64,000 bases of DNA from Thetidibacter halocola (GTDB taxonomy: Bacteria > Pseudomonadota > Alphaproteobacteria > Rhodobacterales > Rhodobacteraceae), in NCBI RefSeq assembly GCF_018224955.1, contig NZ_JAGTUU010000003.1, positions 372,001 through 436,000 on the forward strand, in the 5' to 3' direction. The translations under genes were made by a program, and so were the position numbers. This document shows, piece after piece, positions 45,719-55,974 of this stretch. A model generated the notes under the pieces. The model worked only from the letters and a program-made list of their open reading frames with translations. It ran no database searches and had not been told where the DNA came from. Within the stretch, counting starts at the first letter, position 1, and every line of letters starts with the position of its first letter.

Positions 45719-46063
45719 ATGAAACATGCCGTGATCCTGGGACTGGTGGCGCTGACCGTGGCTGGCTGCGGGCGTGGCTCGGGCCGCGAGGAAATCCTGT
45801 TCGACGGCCAGCGGTTCCGTGGCAGCGCCAAGGCGGTCGAACGCTCGGACCGCTCGAATTTCGTGGCCACCGCGCGCCCGGTGACGGCCTCGCTGCAAGG
45901 CGCGGCGCTTGCGGCCGAATACGAGGCGATCCAGCATTGCCTGCGCTACTACGGCACGTCCGAAATCGACTGGACCCGCGGCCCAGACAGCATCGAGACC
46001 GGCCCGGTGATCGACGGCGACTCGCTGGTGCTGACTGGCGTCTGCCGCGACATTCCGGGCTGA
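45719..46063 (+). CDS. Putative lipoprotein in the nuo operon
   Basis: A 114-residue protein with a classical lipobox VAGC (lipid-modified Cys17) after a short signal peptide, then a basic linker (GRGSGREE) and a domain with C80 (IQHCLRYYGTSEIDWTRG) and a late Cys (TGVCRDI). I do not recognise it. The ATG at 45719 sits after GAGGGGGG. It lies between the DUF3291 pair and a DUF5333-like gene. Confidence 0.72.
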   Translation: MKHAVILGLVALTVAGCGRGSGREEILFDGQRFRGSAKAVERSDRSNFVATARPVTASLQGAALAAEYEAIQHCLRYYGTSEIDWTRGPDSIETGPVIDGDSLVLTGVCRDIPG

Positions 46064-46171
46064 GTCCTGCGCGGGTTGCCGCCCGCCGGGCACGATAACC
46101 GTGCCGCGCTATTGAATATCACGGCCCCTGCGCCCCATTTCTGGGAAAACTCCAACGAGCAGGAGGGCCGT

Positions 46172-46564
46172 ATGCGCCTTGTTCCGACCGTTCTTCTCTG
46201 TGCCGCGCTGGCCCTGCCGGCCGCCGCCAAGCCGCCGCTGCGCGACGTGGCCGAGATAGACAACGCCCTGATGGCGATCGCCATCGCCGACGAGATCCGC
46301 AAGACCTGCGATGGCATCAATGCCCGCCTGATCCTCGCTTATACCACGATCAACGCCCTTAAATCGCGGGCCGAGTCGCTGGGCTATACCGAGGACGAGA
46401 TCGACGCCTACGTGACGTCGAAATCCGAAAAGGACCGGATGCGCGCCAAGGCCACGGCCTACCTGGCCAGCAAGGGCGTCGATGCGAAGGACAAGGGCGA
46501 ACTCTGCGCCTTCGGCAAGGCCGAGATCGCCAGTGATAGCGCCATCGGCCGCCTGCTGCGCTGA
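46172..46564 (+). CDS. Exported protein, DUF5333-like
   Basis: A 130-residue protein with a signal peptide (MRLVPTVLLCAALALPAAA) and a helical mature part with two cysteines (IRKTCDGINARLILAY, GELCAFGKAEI) and YTEDEIDAYVTSKSEKDRM. It fits my memory of DUF5333, a family in Rhodobacteraceae nuo operons. It has a strong AGGAGGG before the ATG and its own 108-base upstream gap, so it may also have a separate promoter. Confidence 0.7.
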   Translation: MRLVPTVLLCAALALPAAAKPPLRDVAEIDNALMAIAIADEIRKTCDGINARLILAYTTINALKSRAESLGYTEDEIDAYVTSKSEKDRMRAKATAYLASKGVDAKDKGELCAFGKAEIASDSAIGRLLR

Positions 46565-46791
46565 CGGACGTCGTGTGACGCTGCGGCGCGGCGTTCCCTT
46601 GCTCGATTTGTGATCACACATTCAGGGCGGCGCATGTAACTTGCGCTGCCCGCGTCGATTTTTCCCGCCTGTGCGGTGCAATCGCACCTTTCATCAAGCG
46701 ATGTGCCGGGGTAGAACGCCCCCGACCGCGCGCCGTCTCGCCGGCGGCGCAGGGCGGCCATGGGAAATTTAGGCCATCGGAAGGGCTCTGC

Positions 46792-48777
46792 ATGTCCGAT
46801 TTGCGCAAGATCATCATCGACGGGATCCAGATCGAGGTGGACGGGGCGATGACCCTCATCCAGGCCTGCGAAGAGGCCGGGATCGAAGTGCCGCGCTTCT
46901 GCTACCATGAGCGGCTGTCCATCGCGGGCAATTGCCGGATGTGCCTTGTCGAGGTGGTGGGCGGCCCGCCGAAACCGGCGGCCTCCTGCGCCATGCAGGT
47001 GCGCGACCTGCGCCCCGGCCCCGAAGGCCAGCCGCCGGTGGTCAAGACCAACAGCCCGATGGTCAAGAAGGCCCGCGAAGGGGTGATGGAGTTCCTGCTC
47101 ATAAACCACCCGCTGGATTGCCCGATCTGCGACCAGGGCGGCGAATGCGACCTGCAGGACCAGGCGATGGCCTATGGCGTCGATTTCTCGCGCTTCCGCG
47201 AACCCAAGCGCGCGGTGGACGATCTCGATCTCGGCCCGCTGGTCGAAACCCACATGACGCGCTGCATCTCATGCACCCGCTGCGTGCGATTCACCACCGA
47301 GGTCGCGGGAATCACCCAGATGGGTCAGACCGGTCGTGGCGAGGATTCGGAGATCACCTCGTATCTGAACCAGACGCTCGATTCGAATCTCCAGGGCAAC
47401 ATCATCGACCTGTGCCCGGTGGGCGCGCTGGTGTCGAAGCCCTATGCCTTCACCGCCCGTCCGTGGGAACTGACCAAGACCGAATCCATCGACGTGATGG
47501 ACGCGCTGGGGTCGAACATCCGCGTCGACACCAAGGGGCGCGAGGTCATGCGTTTCCTGCCTCGGAATCATGACGGCGTGAACGAGGAATGGATTTCCGA
47601 CAAGACACGCTTTGTCTGGGACGGGCTGCGTCGGCAGCGGCTTGATCGTCCTTACGTGCGCGAGAACGGCAAGCTGCGCCCGGCCACGTGGCCCGAGGCG
47701 CTGGCCAAGGCTGGCGAAGCGATCAGGGGCGCGAAAAAACTGGCGGGCCTGGTGGGCGACCTTGCCCCGGTCGAGGCGGCGTTCGCGCTGAAACAACTGA
47801 TCGAGGGGCAGGGCGGCGCCGTGGAATGCCGCACCGACGGGGCCAGGCTGCCCGCCGGCAACCGCTCGGCCTATGTCGGCATTGTCGCCATCGAAGACAT
47901 CGACACGGCGAAGGAAATCATCCTGATCGGCACCAACCCGCGCGAGGAAGCACCGGTGCTGAACGCCCGCATCCGTAAGGCCTGGGCGCGCGGCGCGACG
48001 GTCAAGCGCGTCGGCCCGGCGGTCGACCTGACCTACCCGGTCGAGGAATGCGGCGCGGGACGCAAGGCGCTGGCATCGGTCAAGGCGTCCGAGGGCGCCA
48101 TCGTGGTCGTCGGCATGGGTGCGCTGACAGAGGCGGACGGCGCGGCGGTGCTGGGCGCGGCCATGGCCCTGTCGGACCGGCTGCTGGTGCTGCACACGGC
48201 GGCGTCGCGCGTGGGCGCGCTGGACGTGGGCGCGGTCAACGACCGCGGCATGGCGACCGTGCAAGAGGCGGACGTGATCTACAACCTCGGCGCAGACGAG
48301 GTCGAGATCGGCGAGGGCGCGTTCGTGATCTACCAGGGCAGCCACGGCGACCGTGGCGCGCATCGGGCCGACGTTATCCTGCCCGGCGCAGCCTATACCG
48401 AGGAGCCGGGCCTGTTCGTCAACACCGAAGGCCGCCCTCAACTGGCGCTGCGCGCTGGCTTTGCCCCCGGCGAGGCGAAAGAGAACTGGGCGATCCTGCG
48501 CGCGCTGTCCGCCGAGATCGGTGCGACGCAAGCATGGGACAGCCTGGCGCAGCTGCGGCAGGCGCTGGTCAAAGCGGTGCCGCATCTGAAACAGGTCGAC
48601 CAGGTGATCGAGAACGATTGGCAGCCGGTCGAGGCGGGCAAGCTGGGGGATGCGGATTTCCGCTATGCGATCCGCGACTTCTACCTGACCAATCCGATCG
48701 CGCGCGCCTCGGAACTGATGGCCGAACTGTCGCGCAACGCCAAGGCCCGGGCCCAGGCGCCGCTGGCGGCGGAGTAG
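46792..48777 (+). CDS. nuoG: NADH:quinone oxidoreductase subunit G
   Basis: The 75-kDa subunit carrying N1b, N5 and N4 clusters, 661 residues. Ligands: C37, C48, C51, C66 for the [2Fe-2S]; H106, C110, C113, C119 for N5; C158, C161, C164, C208 for N4. The C-terminal part is the cofactor-free molybdopterin-oxidoreductase-like domain (about 220-600). A 227-base gap upstream with a palindrome TGTGATCACA (46609-46618) may hold an internal promoter. Confidence 0.97.
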   Translation: MSDLRKIIIDGIQIEVDGAMTLIQACEEAGIEVPRFCYHERLSIAGNCRMCLVEVVGGPPKPAASCAMQVRDLRPGPEGQPPVVKTNSPMVKKAREGVMEFLLINHPLDCPICDQGGECDLQDQAMAYGVDFSRFREPKRAVDDLDLGPLVETHMTRCISCTRCVRFTTEVAGITQMGQTGRGEDSEITSYLNQTLDSNLQGNIIDLCPVGALVSKPYAFTARPWELTKTESIDVMDALGSNIRVDTKGREVMRFLPRNHDGVNEEWISDKTRFVWDGLRRQRLDRPYVRENGKLRPATWPEALAKAGEAIRGAKKLAGLVGDLAPVEAAFALKQLIEGQGGAVECRTDGARLPAGNRSAYVGIVAIEDIDTAKEIILIGTNPREEAPVLNARIRKAWARGATVKRVGPAVDLTYPVEECGAGRKALASVKASEGAIVVVGMGALTEADGAAVLGAAMALSDRLLVLHTAASRVGALDVGAVNDRGMATVQEADVIYNLGADEVEIGEGAFVIYQGSHGDRGAHRADVILPGAAYTEEPGLFVNTEGRPQLALRAGFAPGEAKENWAILRALSAEIGATQAWDSLAQLRQALVKAVPHLKQVDQVIENDWQPVEAGKLGDADFRYAIRDFYLTNPIARASELMAELSRNAKARAQAPLAAE

Positions 48778-48780
48778 GCC

Positions 48781-49170
48781 TTGGCCCTGCGTGCGCTGAT
48801 CCCCGTGCTGGCGCTGGCCGGCCTGACCGCCTGCGAGGCGGCCCCGCCGAAGGGGCCGTTCGCGCCGGTCTACGAAGGGATCGAGACGCGCCTTCTTGAC
48901 GGCGACCTGGTGCAGTTCGCGGTGAAGATGCGCGGGGCACGGGACAGCGCGGATGTCGAGGATTATGCCGAATGCGCCGCCGCGCAATACGCGCTGATCC
49001 GGGGCTACGGCTTTGCGCGGCATTTGCGCACAAATGTATACGAAGAGGGTGGCCTCTGGCACGGAGATGCGGTTTACACCATCTCGGCCGCGCTGCCCGC
49101 CGGGCTGGTCAAGCTCGACGCCGAAGTGGTGGCGCTGGCCTGCGCCGAAAACGGAATACCGATGGTGTGA
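48781..49170 (+). CDS. Putative lipoprotein between nuoG and nuoH
   Basis: A 129-residue protein starting with TTG at 48781, nine bases after GGAG inside the nuoG end. It has a signal peptide and the lipobox LTAC (Cys18). The mature part contains DVEDYAECAAAQYALIRGYGFARHLRTNVYEEGG and a late Cys (ALACAENG). Unknown family. No ATG start is available. Confidence 0.65.
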   Translation: MALRALIPVLALAGLTACEAAPPKGPFAPVYEGIETRLLDGDLVQFAVKMRGARDSADVEDYAECAAAQYALIRGYGFARHLRTNVYEEGGLWHGDAVYTISAALPAGLVKLDAEVVALACAENGIPMV

Positions 49171-49179
49171 GGGACGTGG

Positions 49180-50208
49180 ATGGCTGATTTTCTGAGCACG
49201 CCGCTGGGAACACTTGTGATCATCACCGCGCAATGTCTGGCGGTGCTGGGCTTCGTCATGGTGAGCCTGCTGTTCCTCGTCTACGGCGACCGCAAGATCT
49301 GGGCCGCCGTCCAGATGCGGCGCGGGCCGAACGTGGTGGGCGTCTTCGGCCTGCTGCAAACGGTGGCCGACGCGCTGAAATACGTCGTGAAAGAGGTGGT
49401 GATCCCCGCCGGCGCCGACCGCCCGGTCTTCATGCTGGCGCCGATGACCAGTTTCGTGCTGGCGATGATCGCCTGGGCGGTGATCCCGTTCAACGACACC
49501 TGGGTGCTGTCGGACATCAACGTGGCCATCCTCTATGTCTTCGCCGTCTCCTCGCTCGAGGTCTACGGCGTCATCATGGGCGGCTGGGCGTCGAACTCCA
49601 AATACCCGTTCCTCGGCTCGCTGCGCTCGGCGGCGCAGATGATCTCTTACGAGGTGTCGATCGGCCTGATCATCATCGGCGTCATCATCTCGACCGGATC
49701 GCTGAATTTCGGCGATATCGTGAATGCGCAGGATGGTGCCTACGGCTTCTTCAGCTGGTACTGGCTGCCGCATTTCCCGATGGTCTTCCTGTTCTTCATC
49801 TCGGCGCTGGCCGAGACGAACCGCCCGCCCTTCGACCTGCCAGAGGCGGAATCGGAACTGGTGGCGGGCTACCAGGTGGAATACTCGTCCACGCCCTTCC
49901 TGCTGTTCATGGCGGGCGAATACATCGCCATCTTCCTGATGTGCGCGCTGACATCGCTGCTGTTCTTCGGCGGCTGGCTGTCGCCGATCCCGGGCCTGCC
50001 CGACGGCGCGCTGTGGATGGTGGCCAAGATGGCGTTCTTCTTCTTCCTGTTCGCCATGGTGAAGGCGATCGTGCCGCGCTACCGCTATGACCAGCTGATG
50101 CGGCTGGGTTGGAAGGTGTTCCTGCCGTTCAGCCTGGGCTGGGTGGTCTTCGTCGCCTTCGCCGCGAAATTCGACTGGTTCTGGGGCGCCTTCGCGCGCT
50201 GGAGTTGA
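49180..50208 (+). CDS. nuoH: NADH:quinone oxidoreductase subunit H
   Basis: The membrane subunit closing the quinone tunnel, 342 residues with eight membrane segments. Conserved loops: [19 protein letters not shown] after helix 1, the acid-rich [29 protein letters not shown] (ETNR and AESEL are key), and the late [16 protein letters not shown]. Normal length, no oddities. Confidence 0.97.
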   Translation: MADFLSTPLGTLVIITAQCLAVLGFVMVSLLFLVYGDRKIWAAVQMRRGPNVVGVFGLLQTVADALKYVVKEVVIPAGADRPVFMLAPMTSFVLAMIAWAVIPFNDTWVLSDINVAILYVFAVSSLEVYGVIMGGWASNSKYPFLGSLRSAAQMISYEVSIGLIIIGVIISTGSLNFGDIVNAQDGAYGFFSWYWLPHFPMVFLFFISALAETNRPPFDLPEAESELVAGYQVEYSSTPFLLFMAGEYIAIFLMCALTSLLFFGGWLSPIPGLPDGALWMVAKMAFFFFLFAMVKAIVPRYRYDQLMRLGWKVFLPFSLGWVVFVAFAAKFDWFWGAFARWS

Positions 50209-50219
50209 GGAGGTCAAAG

Positions 50220-50714
50220 ATGGCAGATTTCGACTACGGCCGCGCCGCCAAGTACTTCCTGTTGCAGGATATCTTTGTCGGGTTCCGGCTGGGGCTGAAG
50301 TATTTCTTCGCTCCTAAGGCGACGCTGAACTACCCGCATGAAAAGGGGCCGCTCAGCCCGCGGTTCCGGGGCGAGCACGCGCTGCGCCGCTATCCGAACG
50401 GCGAGGAACGCTGTATCGCCTGCAAGCTGTGCGAGGCGATCTGCCCGGCGCAGGCCATCACCATCGACGCCGAACCGCGCGAGGACGGCAGCCGCCGCAC
50501 CACGCGCTACGACATCGACATGACCAAGTGCATTTATTGCGGCTTCTGTCAGGAGGCCTGTCCGGTCGATGCCATCGTCGAGGGACCGAACTTCGAGTTC
50601 GCGACCGAGACGCGAGAGGAACTGTTCTACGACAAGGCCAAGCTGCTGGAGAACGGCGAGCGCTGGGAGGCCGAGATCGCCCGCAACCTCGAACTGGATG
50701 CGCCCTACCGATGA
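50220..50714 (+). CDS. nuoI: NADH:quinone oxidoreductase subunit I
   Basis: TYKY-type subunit with two [4Fe-4S] clusters (N6a, N6b), 164 residues. Two ferredoxin motifs: C65, C68, C71, C75 and C104, C107, C110, C114. The N-terminal amphipathic helix is typical. The ATG at 50220 has GAGGAGG upstream. The stop overlaps the next gene (ATGA). Confidence 0.97.
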   Translation: MADFDYGRAAKYFLLQDIFVGFRLGLKYFFAPKATLNYPHEKGPLSPRFRGEHALRRYPNGEERCIACKLCEAICPAQAITIDAEPREDGSRRTTRYDIDMTKCIYCGFCQEACPVDAIVEGPNFEFATETREELFYDKAKLLENGERWEAEIARNLELDAPYR

Positions 50715-51118
50715 GCGACGCGAAAACCCCCTTCGAGCTGATGATGGAGCAGGCGCAGGAAATGGCGCGGGCGTTCAACCCCGCGCTGACCTCGTTCGAT
50801 CCCAAATCCTTCGAGTCCCTCTGGCCCACCATGACCAAGGACGCGATGGAGATGTGGTTCGGCAAGGGCATCTCCAAGAACGGGCTCGACGCCAAGACCC
50901 GCCTGCTGCTGACGCTGGCCGGGCTGACCATGCAGGGCGCGCAGGCCGAGACGCCGTTCCGCATGACGGTGCGCCACGCGCTCGAGGCCGGGGCCACCGA
51001 GGAAGAGATTGCCGAGACCATCGCGCAGATGTCGATGTTCGCCGGCATTCCCGCCATGAGCCGGGCGATGGACATCGCCCGCACCGTCATGGCCGAGAAA
51101 AAGGATGACAAGACATGA
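50711..51118 (+). CDS. Carboxymuconolactone decarboxylase-like protein without cysteine
   Basis: A 135-residue helical protein of the CMD/AhpD-like fold: [58 protein letters not shown]. AhpD-type peroxidases need a CxxC motif; this protein has no cysteine at all, so peroxidase activity is ruled out. It overlaps nuoI and nuoJ by ATGA on both sides, making it fully embedded in the operon. Its role is unknown. Confidence 0.85.
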   Translation: MSDAKTPFELMMEQAQEMARAFNPALTSFDPKSFESLWPTMTKDAMEMWFGKGISKNGLDAKTRLLLTLAGLTMQGAQAETPFRMTVRHALEAGATEEEIAETIAQMSMFAGIPAMSRAMDIARTVMAEKKDDKT

Positions 51119-51717
51119 TCGTCTTCGCCTTCTACCTGTTCGCGCTTGGCGCCATTGCCGGCGGGCTGTTCACGGTGATTTCCCGCAACCCGGTGCACTC
51201 GGTGCTCTGGCTGATCCTCGCCTTCCTCTCGTCGGCCGGGCTGTTCGTGCTGATGGGGGCGGAATTCGTCGCGATGCTGCTGGTCATCGTCTATGTCGGC
51301 GCGGTTGCGGTGCTGTTCCTCTTCGTGGTGATGATGCTCGACGTCGATTTCGCCGAGCTGAAGGCCGAGATGGCGAAATACATGCCGCTGGCGCTGCTGA
51401 TCGGCCTGGTGATCCTGATGCAGCTGGCCATGGCCTTCGGCGCCTGGGAAGCCTCCGAGATGGCGGCGGGCCAGCTGGCGCAGCCGGTGCCGGTGGATCG
51501 CCACAACACCGAGGCGCTGGGGATGATCCTGTATGACCAGTACTTCCTGCTGTTCCAGCTGGCGGGCCTGATCCTGCTGGTGGCGATGATCGGGGCCATC
51601 GTGCTGACCCTGCGCCACCGCCAGGACGTGAAACGCCAGTCGCCGGTGGCGCAGATGATGCGCGACCCCAAGAAGGCGCTGGAACTGCGGGACGTGAAAC
51701 CGGGGCAGGGGCTCTGA
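51115..51717 (+). CDS. nuoJ: NADH:quinone oxidoreductase subunit J
   Basis: Small membrane subunit, 200 residues, five membrane segments. The segment [40 protein letters not shown] ([20 protein letters not shown]) is diagnostic and includes the pi-bulge helix involved in coupling. It overlaps the preceding CMD-like gene (ATGA). Confidence 0.95.
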   Translation: MIVFAFYLFALGAIAGGLFTVISRNPVHSVLWLILAFLSSAGLFVLMGAEFVAMLLVIVYVGAVAVLFLFVVMMLDVDFAELKAEMAKYMPLALLIGLVILMQLAMAFGAWEASEMAAGQLAQPVPVDRHNTEALGMILYDQYFLLFQLAGLILLVAMIGAIVLTLRHRQDVKRQSPVAQMMRDPKKALELRDVKPGQGL

Positions 51718-51718
51718 C

Positions 51719-51853
51719 TTGGGCGGGCTGCTGGCCCACCTGCATGGCGCCGCCGGGACGCTGGGAATCGCGGGCCTGGCCGGGCTCTGGGTGGTGAAGG
51801 CCGCTGTCGGCTGGAAGCTGTTGCGCTGGTGGCGCGGGCGGCGGCCGGGCTGA
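51719..51853 (+). CDS. Possible 44-residue membrane peptide between nuoJ and nuoK
   Basis: A TTG at 51719, one base after the nuoJ stop and seven bases after AGGGG, opens a 44-codon frame: a hydrophobic stretch GTLGIAGLAGLWVVKAAVG then a basic tail WKLLRWWRGRRPG. One membrane segment with positive-inside end. Unknown; the evidence is position, ribosome-binding site and amino-acid pattern. Confidence 0.4.
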   Translation: MGGLLAHLHGAAGTLGIAGLAGLWVVKAAVGWKLLRWWRGRRPG

Positions 51854-51946
51854 GAGAGCGGTTCCGGGGCTGGCACCCAGGACGGGTCGGGCAAGGACCG
51901 GCCACGAGACGGAAAGACAATCGGGCAAGGCCCGGAGGGACGTGAG

Positions 51947-52252
51947 ATGATCGGATTGGAACATTACCTGACGGTGGCGGCAGTGCTGTTCGTCATCGGG
52001 ATCTTCGGGCTTTTCCTGAACCGCAAGAACGTGATCATCCTGCTGATGAGCATCGAGTTGATGCTGCTGGCGGTGAACATCAACCTCGTCGCCTTCTCGA
52101 CCCATCTGGGCGACCTGGTGGGGCAGGTCTTTACCCTGTTCGTGCTGACCGTCGCCGCCGCCGAGGCCGCGATCGGGCTTGCGATCCTGGTCTGCTTCTT
52201 CCGCAACCGCGGCACGATCGCCGTGGAAGACGTCAACGTGATGAAAGGCTGA
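51947..52252 (+). CDS. nuoK: NADH:quinone oxidoreductase subunit K
   Basis: Membrane subunit with three segments, 101 residues, related to Mrp antiporter MrpC. The two conserved membrane glutamates lie in [17 protein letters not shown] and [21 protein letters not shown] precedes the ATG. Four bases separate it from nuoL. Confidence 0.96.
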   Translation: MIGLEHYLTVAAVLFVIGIFGLFLNRKNVIILLMSIELMLLAVNINLVAFSTHLGDLVGQVFTLFVLTVAAAEAAIGLAILVCFFRNRGTIAVEDVNVMKG

Positions 52253-52256
52253 GCCG

Positions 52257-54410
52257 ATGGAGAGCATCATCCTCTTCGCGCCCCTCGTCGGCGCGCTGAT
52301 CGCGGGCTTCGGCTGGCGCTGGATCACGATCCGGGGCGCCCAGTGGATCACCACCGGCCTGCTTTTCGTGGCTTGCGCGTTTTCGTGGATCGTCTTCCTG
52401 ACCCACGGGCCGGAGACCGAGACGATCAACATCCTGCGCTGGATCGAGTCCGGCACGCTGAGCACCGAATGGTCGATCCGGCTGGACCGGCTGACCTCGA
52501 TCATGCTGATCGTGGTCACAACCGTCTCGGCACTCGTGCACCTGTACAGCTTCGGCTACATGGCGCATGACGACAATTTCCGCGAGGGCGAAGAGGCCTA
52601 CAAGGCGCGCTTCTTTGCCTACCTGTCGTTCTTCACCTTCGCCATGCTGATGCTGGTGACGTCCGACAACCTCGTGCAGATGTTCTTCGGCTGGGAGGGC
52701 GTGGGCGTCGCATCCTACCTGCTGATCGGCTTCTACTATCGCAAGCCCTCGGCCAACGCCGCCGCGATCAAGGCCTTCGTGGTGAACCGGGTCGGCGACT
52801 TCGGCTTTGCCCTGGGGATCTTCGCGCTGTATTTCCTGGTCGACAGCGTGCGCTTCGACGACATCTTTGCCGCCGCGCCGCAACTGGCCGAGACGCGCAT
52901 CACCTTCCTCTGGACCGACTGGAACGCGGCCGAAATCTGCGCCTTCCTGCTGTTCGTGGGCGCGATGGGCAAGTCGGCGCAGTTGTTCCTGCACACCTGG
53001 CTGCCCGACGCGATGGAAGGCCCGACCCCGGTGTCGGCGCTGATCCACGCGGCGACAATGGTGACGGCGGGCGTGTTCCTGGTCTGCCGCATGTCGCCGC
53101 TGATGGAATACGCGCCGTCTGCCATGGCCTTCGTCACCTTCCTTGGTGCCTCGACCGCGTTCTTCGCGGCAACGGTCGGCTTGGTGCAGAATGACATCAA
53201 GCGCGTGATCGCCTATTCGACCTGTTCGCAGCTGGGCTACATGTTCGTGGCGGCGGGCGTTGGCGTCTACTCGGTCGCGATGTTCCACCTGTTCACGCAC
53301 GCCTTCTTCAAGGCGATGCTGTTCCTCGGCGCGGGGTCCGTCATTCACGGAATGCACCACGAACAGGACATGCGGAACTACGGCGGGTTGCGGACCAAGC
53401 TGCCGATGACCTTCTGGGCCATGATGATCGGCACTTTGGCCATCACCGGCGTCGGCATCCCGCTGACCACCATCGGTTTTGCCGGGTTCCTGTCGAAGGA
53501 TGCGGTGATCGAAAGCGCCTATGCGGGCACGGCGGGGGGCTATGCCTTCTGGATGCTGGTCGTGGCGGCGCTGTTCACCAGCTTCTACTCGTGGCGGCTG
53601 ATGTTCCTGACCTTCTTCGGCAAGCCGCGCGGCGACAAGCACACGCATGAGCACGCGCATGAAAGCCCGCGCGTCATGCTGATCCCGCTGGGCGTGCTGA
53701 GCGTGGGCGCGGTGTTCGCCGGCATGATCTGGTACAACAGCTTCTTCGGGCATACCGACCAGGTGGCCAAGTTCTTCGGCGTACCCTATCACGCCGAGGA
53801 AAGCCACAGCGCCGCGGATGCGGGCCATGGCGAGGCCACGGCCGACGCCCATGGTCAGCCCGCCGCCGACACCCATGCCGCCGCCCCCGCCGATCACGGT
53901 GAGGCCAAGGCGGAAGGCGACGCCAAGCCGCACTACGTCTTTACCGGCGCACCGGGCGAGGGCGCGATCCACGCCGCCCCCGGCAATGACGTGCTGAACG
54001 AGGCGCATTACGTGCCGAAATGGGTCAAGGTCAGCCCCTTCATCGCGATGATCCTCGGCCTGGTCGTGGCCTACTGGTTCTACATCGTGAACCCGGCCCT
54101 GCCGAAGCAACTGGCCGAGAACCAGCGCCCGCTGTACCTCTTCCTGCTGAACAAGTGGTATTTCGACGAGATCTACGACTTTCTCTTTGTCCGCTCGGCC
54201 AAGGCGCTGGGGCGGATCCTGTGGAAAGGCGGGGATGAGGCCATCATCAAGGGCTTCTTCATCAACGGGCTGACGATGGGTGTCGTGCCCTTCTTCACCC
54301 GGCTCGCGGGCCGCGCGCAGTCCGGCTACATCTTCACCTATGCCTTCGCGATGGTGATCGGCATCGCGATCTTCATCACCTGGATGACGATCTCCGGGGG
54401 AGCACAGTAA
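52257..54410 (+). CDS. nuoL: NADH:quinone oxidoreductase subunit L
   Basis: Distal antiporter-like proton channel with the long lateral helix, 717 residues, somewhat longer than E. coli NuoL (613). Core motifs [55 protein letters not shown] and [12 protein letters not shown] are intact. The extra length includes a His/Ala/Glu-rich soluble loop at about 510-560 ([19 protein letters not shown] and onward, ten or more His). The stop overlaps nuoM (TAATG). Confidence 0.96.
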   Translation: MESIILFAPLVGALIAGFGWRWITIRGAQWITTGLLFVACAFSWIVFLTHGPETETINILRWIESGTLSTEWSIRLDRLTSIMLIVVTTVSALVHLYSFGYMAHDDNFREGEEAYKARFFAYLSFFTFAMLMLVTSDNLVQMFFGWEGVGVASYLLIGFYYRKPSANAAAIKAFVVNRVGDFGFALGIFALYFLVDSVRFDDIFAAAPQLAETRITFLWTDWNAAEICAFLLFVGAMGKSAQLFLHTWLPDAMEGPTPVSALIHAATMVTAGVFLVCRMSPLMEYAPSAMAFVTFLGASTAFFAATVGLVQNDIKRVIAYSTCSQLGYMFVAAGVGVYSVAMFHLFTHAFFKAMLFLGAGSVIHGMHHEQDMRNYGGLRTKLPMTFWAMMIGTLAITGVGIPLTTIGFAGFLSKDAVIESAYAGTAGGYAFWMLVVAALFTSFYSWRLMFLTFFGKPRGDKHTHEHAHESPRVMLIPLGVLSVGAVFAGMIWYNSFFGHTDQVAKFFGVPYHAEESHSAADAGHGEATADAHGQPAADTHAAAPADHGEAKAEGDAKPHYVFTGAPGEGAIHAAPGNDVLNEAHYVPKWVKVSPFIAMILGLVVAYWFYIVNPALPKQLAENQRPLYLFLLNKWYFDEIYDFLFVRSAKALGRILWKGGDEAIIKGFFINGLTMGVVPFFTRLAGRAQSGYIFTYAFAMVIGIAIFITWMTISGGAQ

Positions 54411-55963
54411 TGGACAACCTTCTTTCCATCGTCACCTTCCTGCCGGCGCTGGCCGCCCTGATCCTCGCGCTGTTCCTGCGCGGGCAGGACGAGGCGGCGG
54501 TGCGCAACGCAAAGTGGCTGGCGCTGATCGCGACCACGGCGACCTTCGTCGTCTCGTTGTTCATCCTGTTCCAGTTCGATGCCGGGAACACCGGTTTCCA
54601 GATGGTCGAGGAACGCGACTGGCTGCTGGGCCTGCAATACAAGATGGGCGTCGACGGCATCAGCGTGCTGTTCGTCATGCTGACCACCTTCATGATGCCG
54701 CTGGTCATTGCCGCCAGCTGGGATGTCAGCCACCGCGTCAAGGAATACATGATCGCCTTCCTGATGCTGGAAACGCTGATGCTGGGCGTGTTCATGGCGC
54801 TGGACCTGGTACTGTTCTACCTGTTCTTCGAGGCAGGCCTGATCCCGATGTTCCTGATCATCGGCATCTGGGGCGGCAAGGACCGCATCTATGCCAGCTT
54901 CAAGTTCTTCCTCTACACCTTCCTCGGCTCGGTGCTGATGCTGGTGGCGATGGTGGCGATGTATTCCGATGCCGGGACCACCGACATCGAGGCGCTCTTG
55001 AACCACAATTTCGCGCATGAGACCTTCAGCCTCCTCGGTGTGCAGATCATCGGCGGGATGCAGACGCTGCTGTTCCTGGCCTTCTTCGCCAGCTTCGCCG
55101 TCAAGATGCCGATGTGGCCGGTGCACACCTGGCTGCCCGAGGCGCACGTGCAGGCGCCGACCGCCGGATCGGTCGTGCTGGCGGCAATCCTGCTGAAGAT
55201 GGGCGGCTACGGTTTCCTGCGCTTCTCGCTGCCGATGTTCCCGGTGGGCTCCGAGGTCATGCAGAACCTCGTCTTTACCCTGTCGGTGATCGCCATCGTC
55301 TACACCTCTCTGGTGGCCCTGGTGCAGGAGGACATGAAGAAGCTCATCGCCTATTCGTCCGTCGCCCACATGGGCTATGTCACGATGGGCATATTCGCCG
55401 CGAACCAGCAGGGCGTCGATGGCGCGATCTTCCAGATGATCAGCCACGGCTTCATCTCGGGCGCGCTGTTCCTGTGTGTCGGCGTGATCTACGACCGGAT
55501 GCACACGCGCGAGATCGACGCCTATGGCGGCCTCGTGAACCGGATGCCGGCCTATGCGCTGATCTTCATGCTGTTCACCATGGCGAATGTCGGCCTGCCC
55601 GGCACCTCGGGCTTCATTGGGGAATTCCTGACGCTGGCGGGCATCTTCCAGGTCAACACCTGGGTGGCGGCTGGTGCGGCCCTGGGCGTGATCCTGTCGG
55701 CGGCCTATGCACTGTGGCTCTACCGCCGCGTGGTGATGGGCGACCTGATCAAGGAAAGCCTCAAGACCATCAAGGACATGACCCGCCGCGAAAAGGCGAT
55801 CTTTGCGCCGCTGGTGGTGATGACGATCTGGATGGGTGTCTACCCGGCGCCGATCCTCGACCGCATCGGGCCGAGCGTCGAGGCGCTGGTGCAATCCTAT
55901 GACACGGCCATCGCAGCCGCCGACCTGGGCGGCGACACGCGGCTGGCCGAAGCAGCAGAGTAA
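54410..55963 (+). CDS. nuoM: NADH:quinone oxidoreductase subunit M
   Basis: Antiporter-like membrane subunit, 517 residues, about 14 segments. Key motifs: [18 protein letters not shown] with the essential Glu, [37 protein letters not shown] and [12 protein letters not shown]. One-base overlap with nuoL. Confidence 0.97.
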   Translation: MDNLLSIVTFLPALAALILALFLRGQDEAAVRNAKWLALIATTATFVVSLFILFQFDAGNTGFQMVEERDWLLGLQYKMGVDGISVLFVMLTTFMMPLVIAASWDVSHRVKEYMIAFLMLETLMLGVFMALDLVLFYLFFEAGLIPMFLIIGIWGGKDRIYASFKFFLYTFLGSVLMLVAMVAMYSDAGTTDIEALLNHNFAHETFSLLGVQIIGGMQTLLFLAFFASFAVKMPMWPVHTWLPEAHVQAPTAGSVVLAAILLKMGGYGFLRFSLPMFPVGSEVMQNLVFTLSVIAIVYTSLVALVQEDMKKLIAYSSVAHMGYVTMGIFAANQQGVDGAIFQMISHGFISGALFLCVGVIYDRMHTREIDAYGGLVNRMPAYALIFMLFTMANVGLPGTSGFIGEFLTLAGIFQVNTWVAAGAALGVILSAAYALWLYRRVVMGDLIKESLKTIKDMTRREKAIFAPLVVMTIWMGVYPAPILDRIGPSVEALVQSYDTAIAAADLGGDTRLAEAAE

Positions 55964-55974
55964 GGGGGCGGGGC

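Noticed and set aside
47269-50217. A 982-codon open frame on the minus strand across nuoG and nuoH
   Set aside because: It is a GC-rich mirror of real genes; its product is Arg/His/Gln-rich without any domain, while the plus strand encodes clear complex I subunits.
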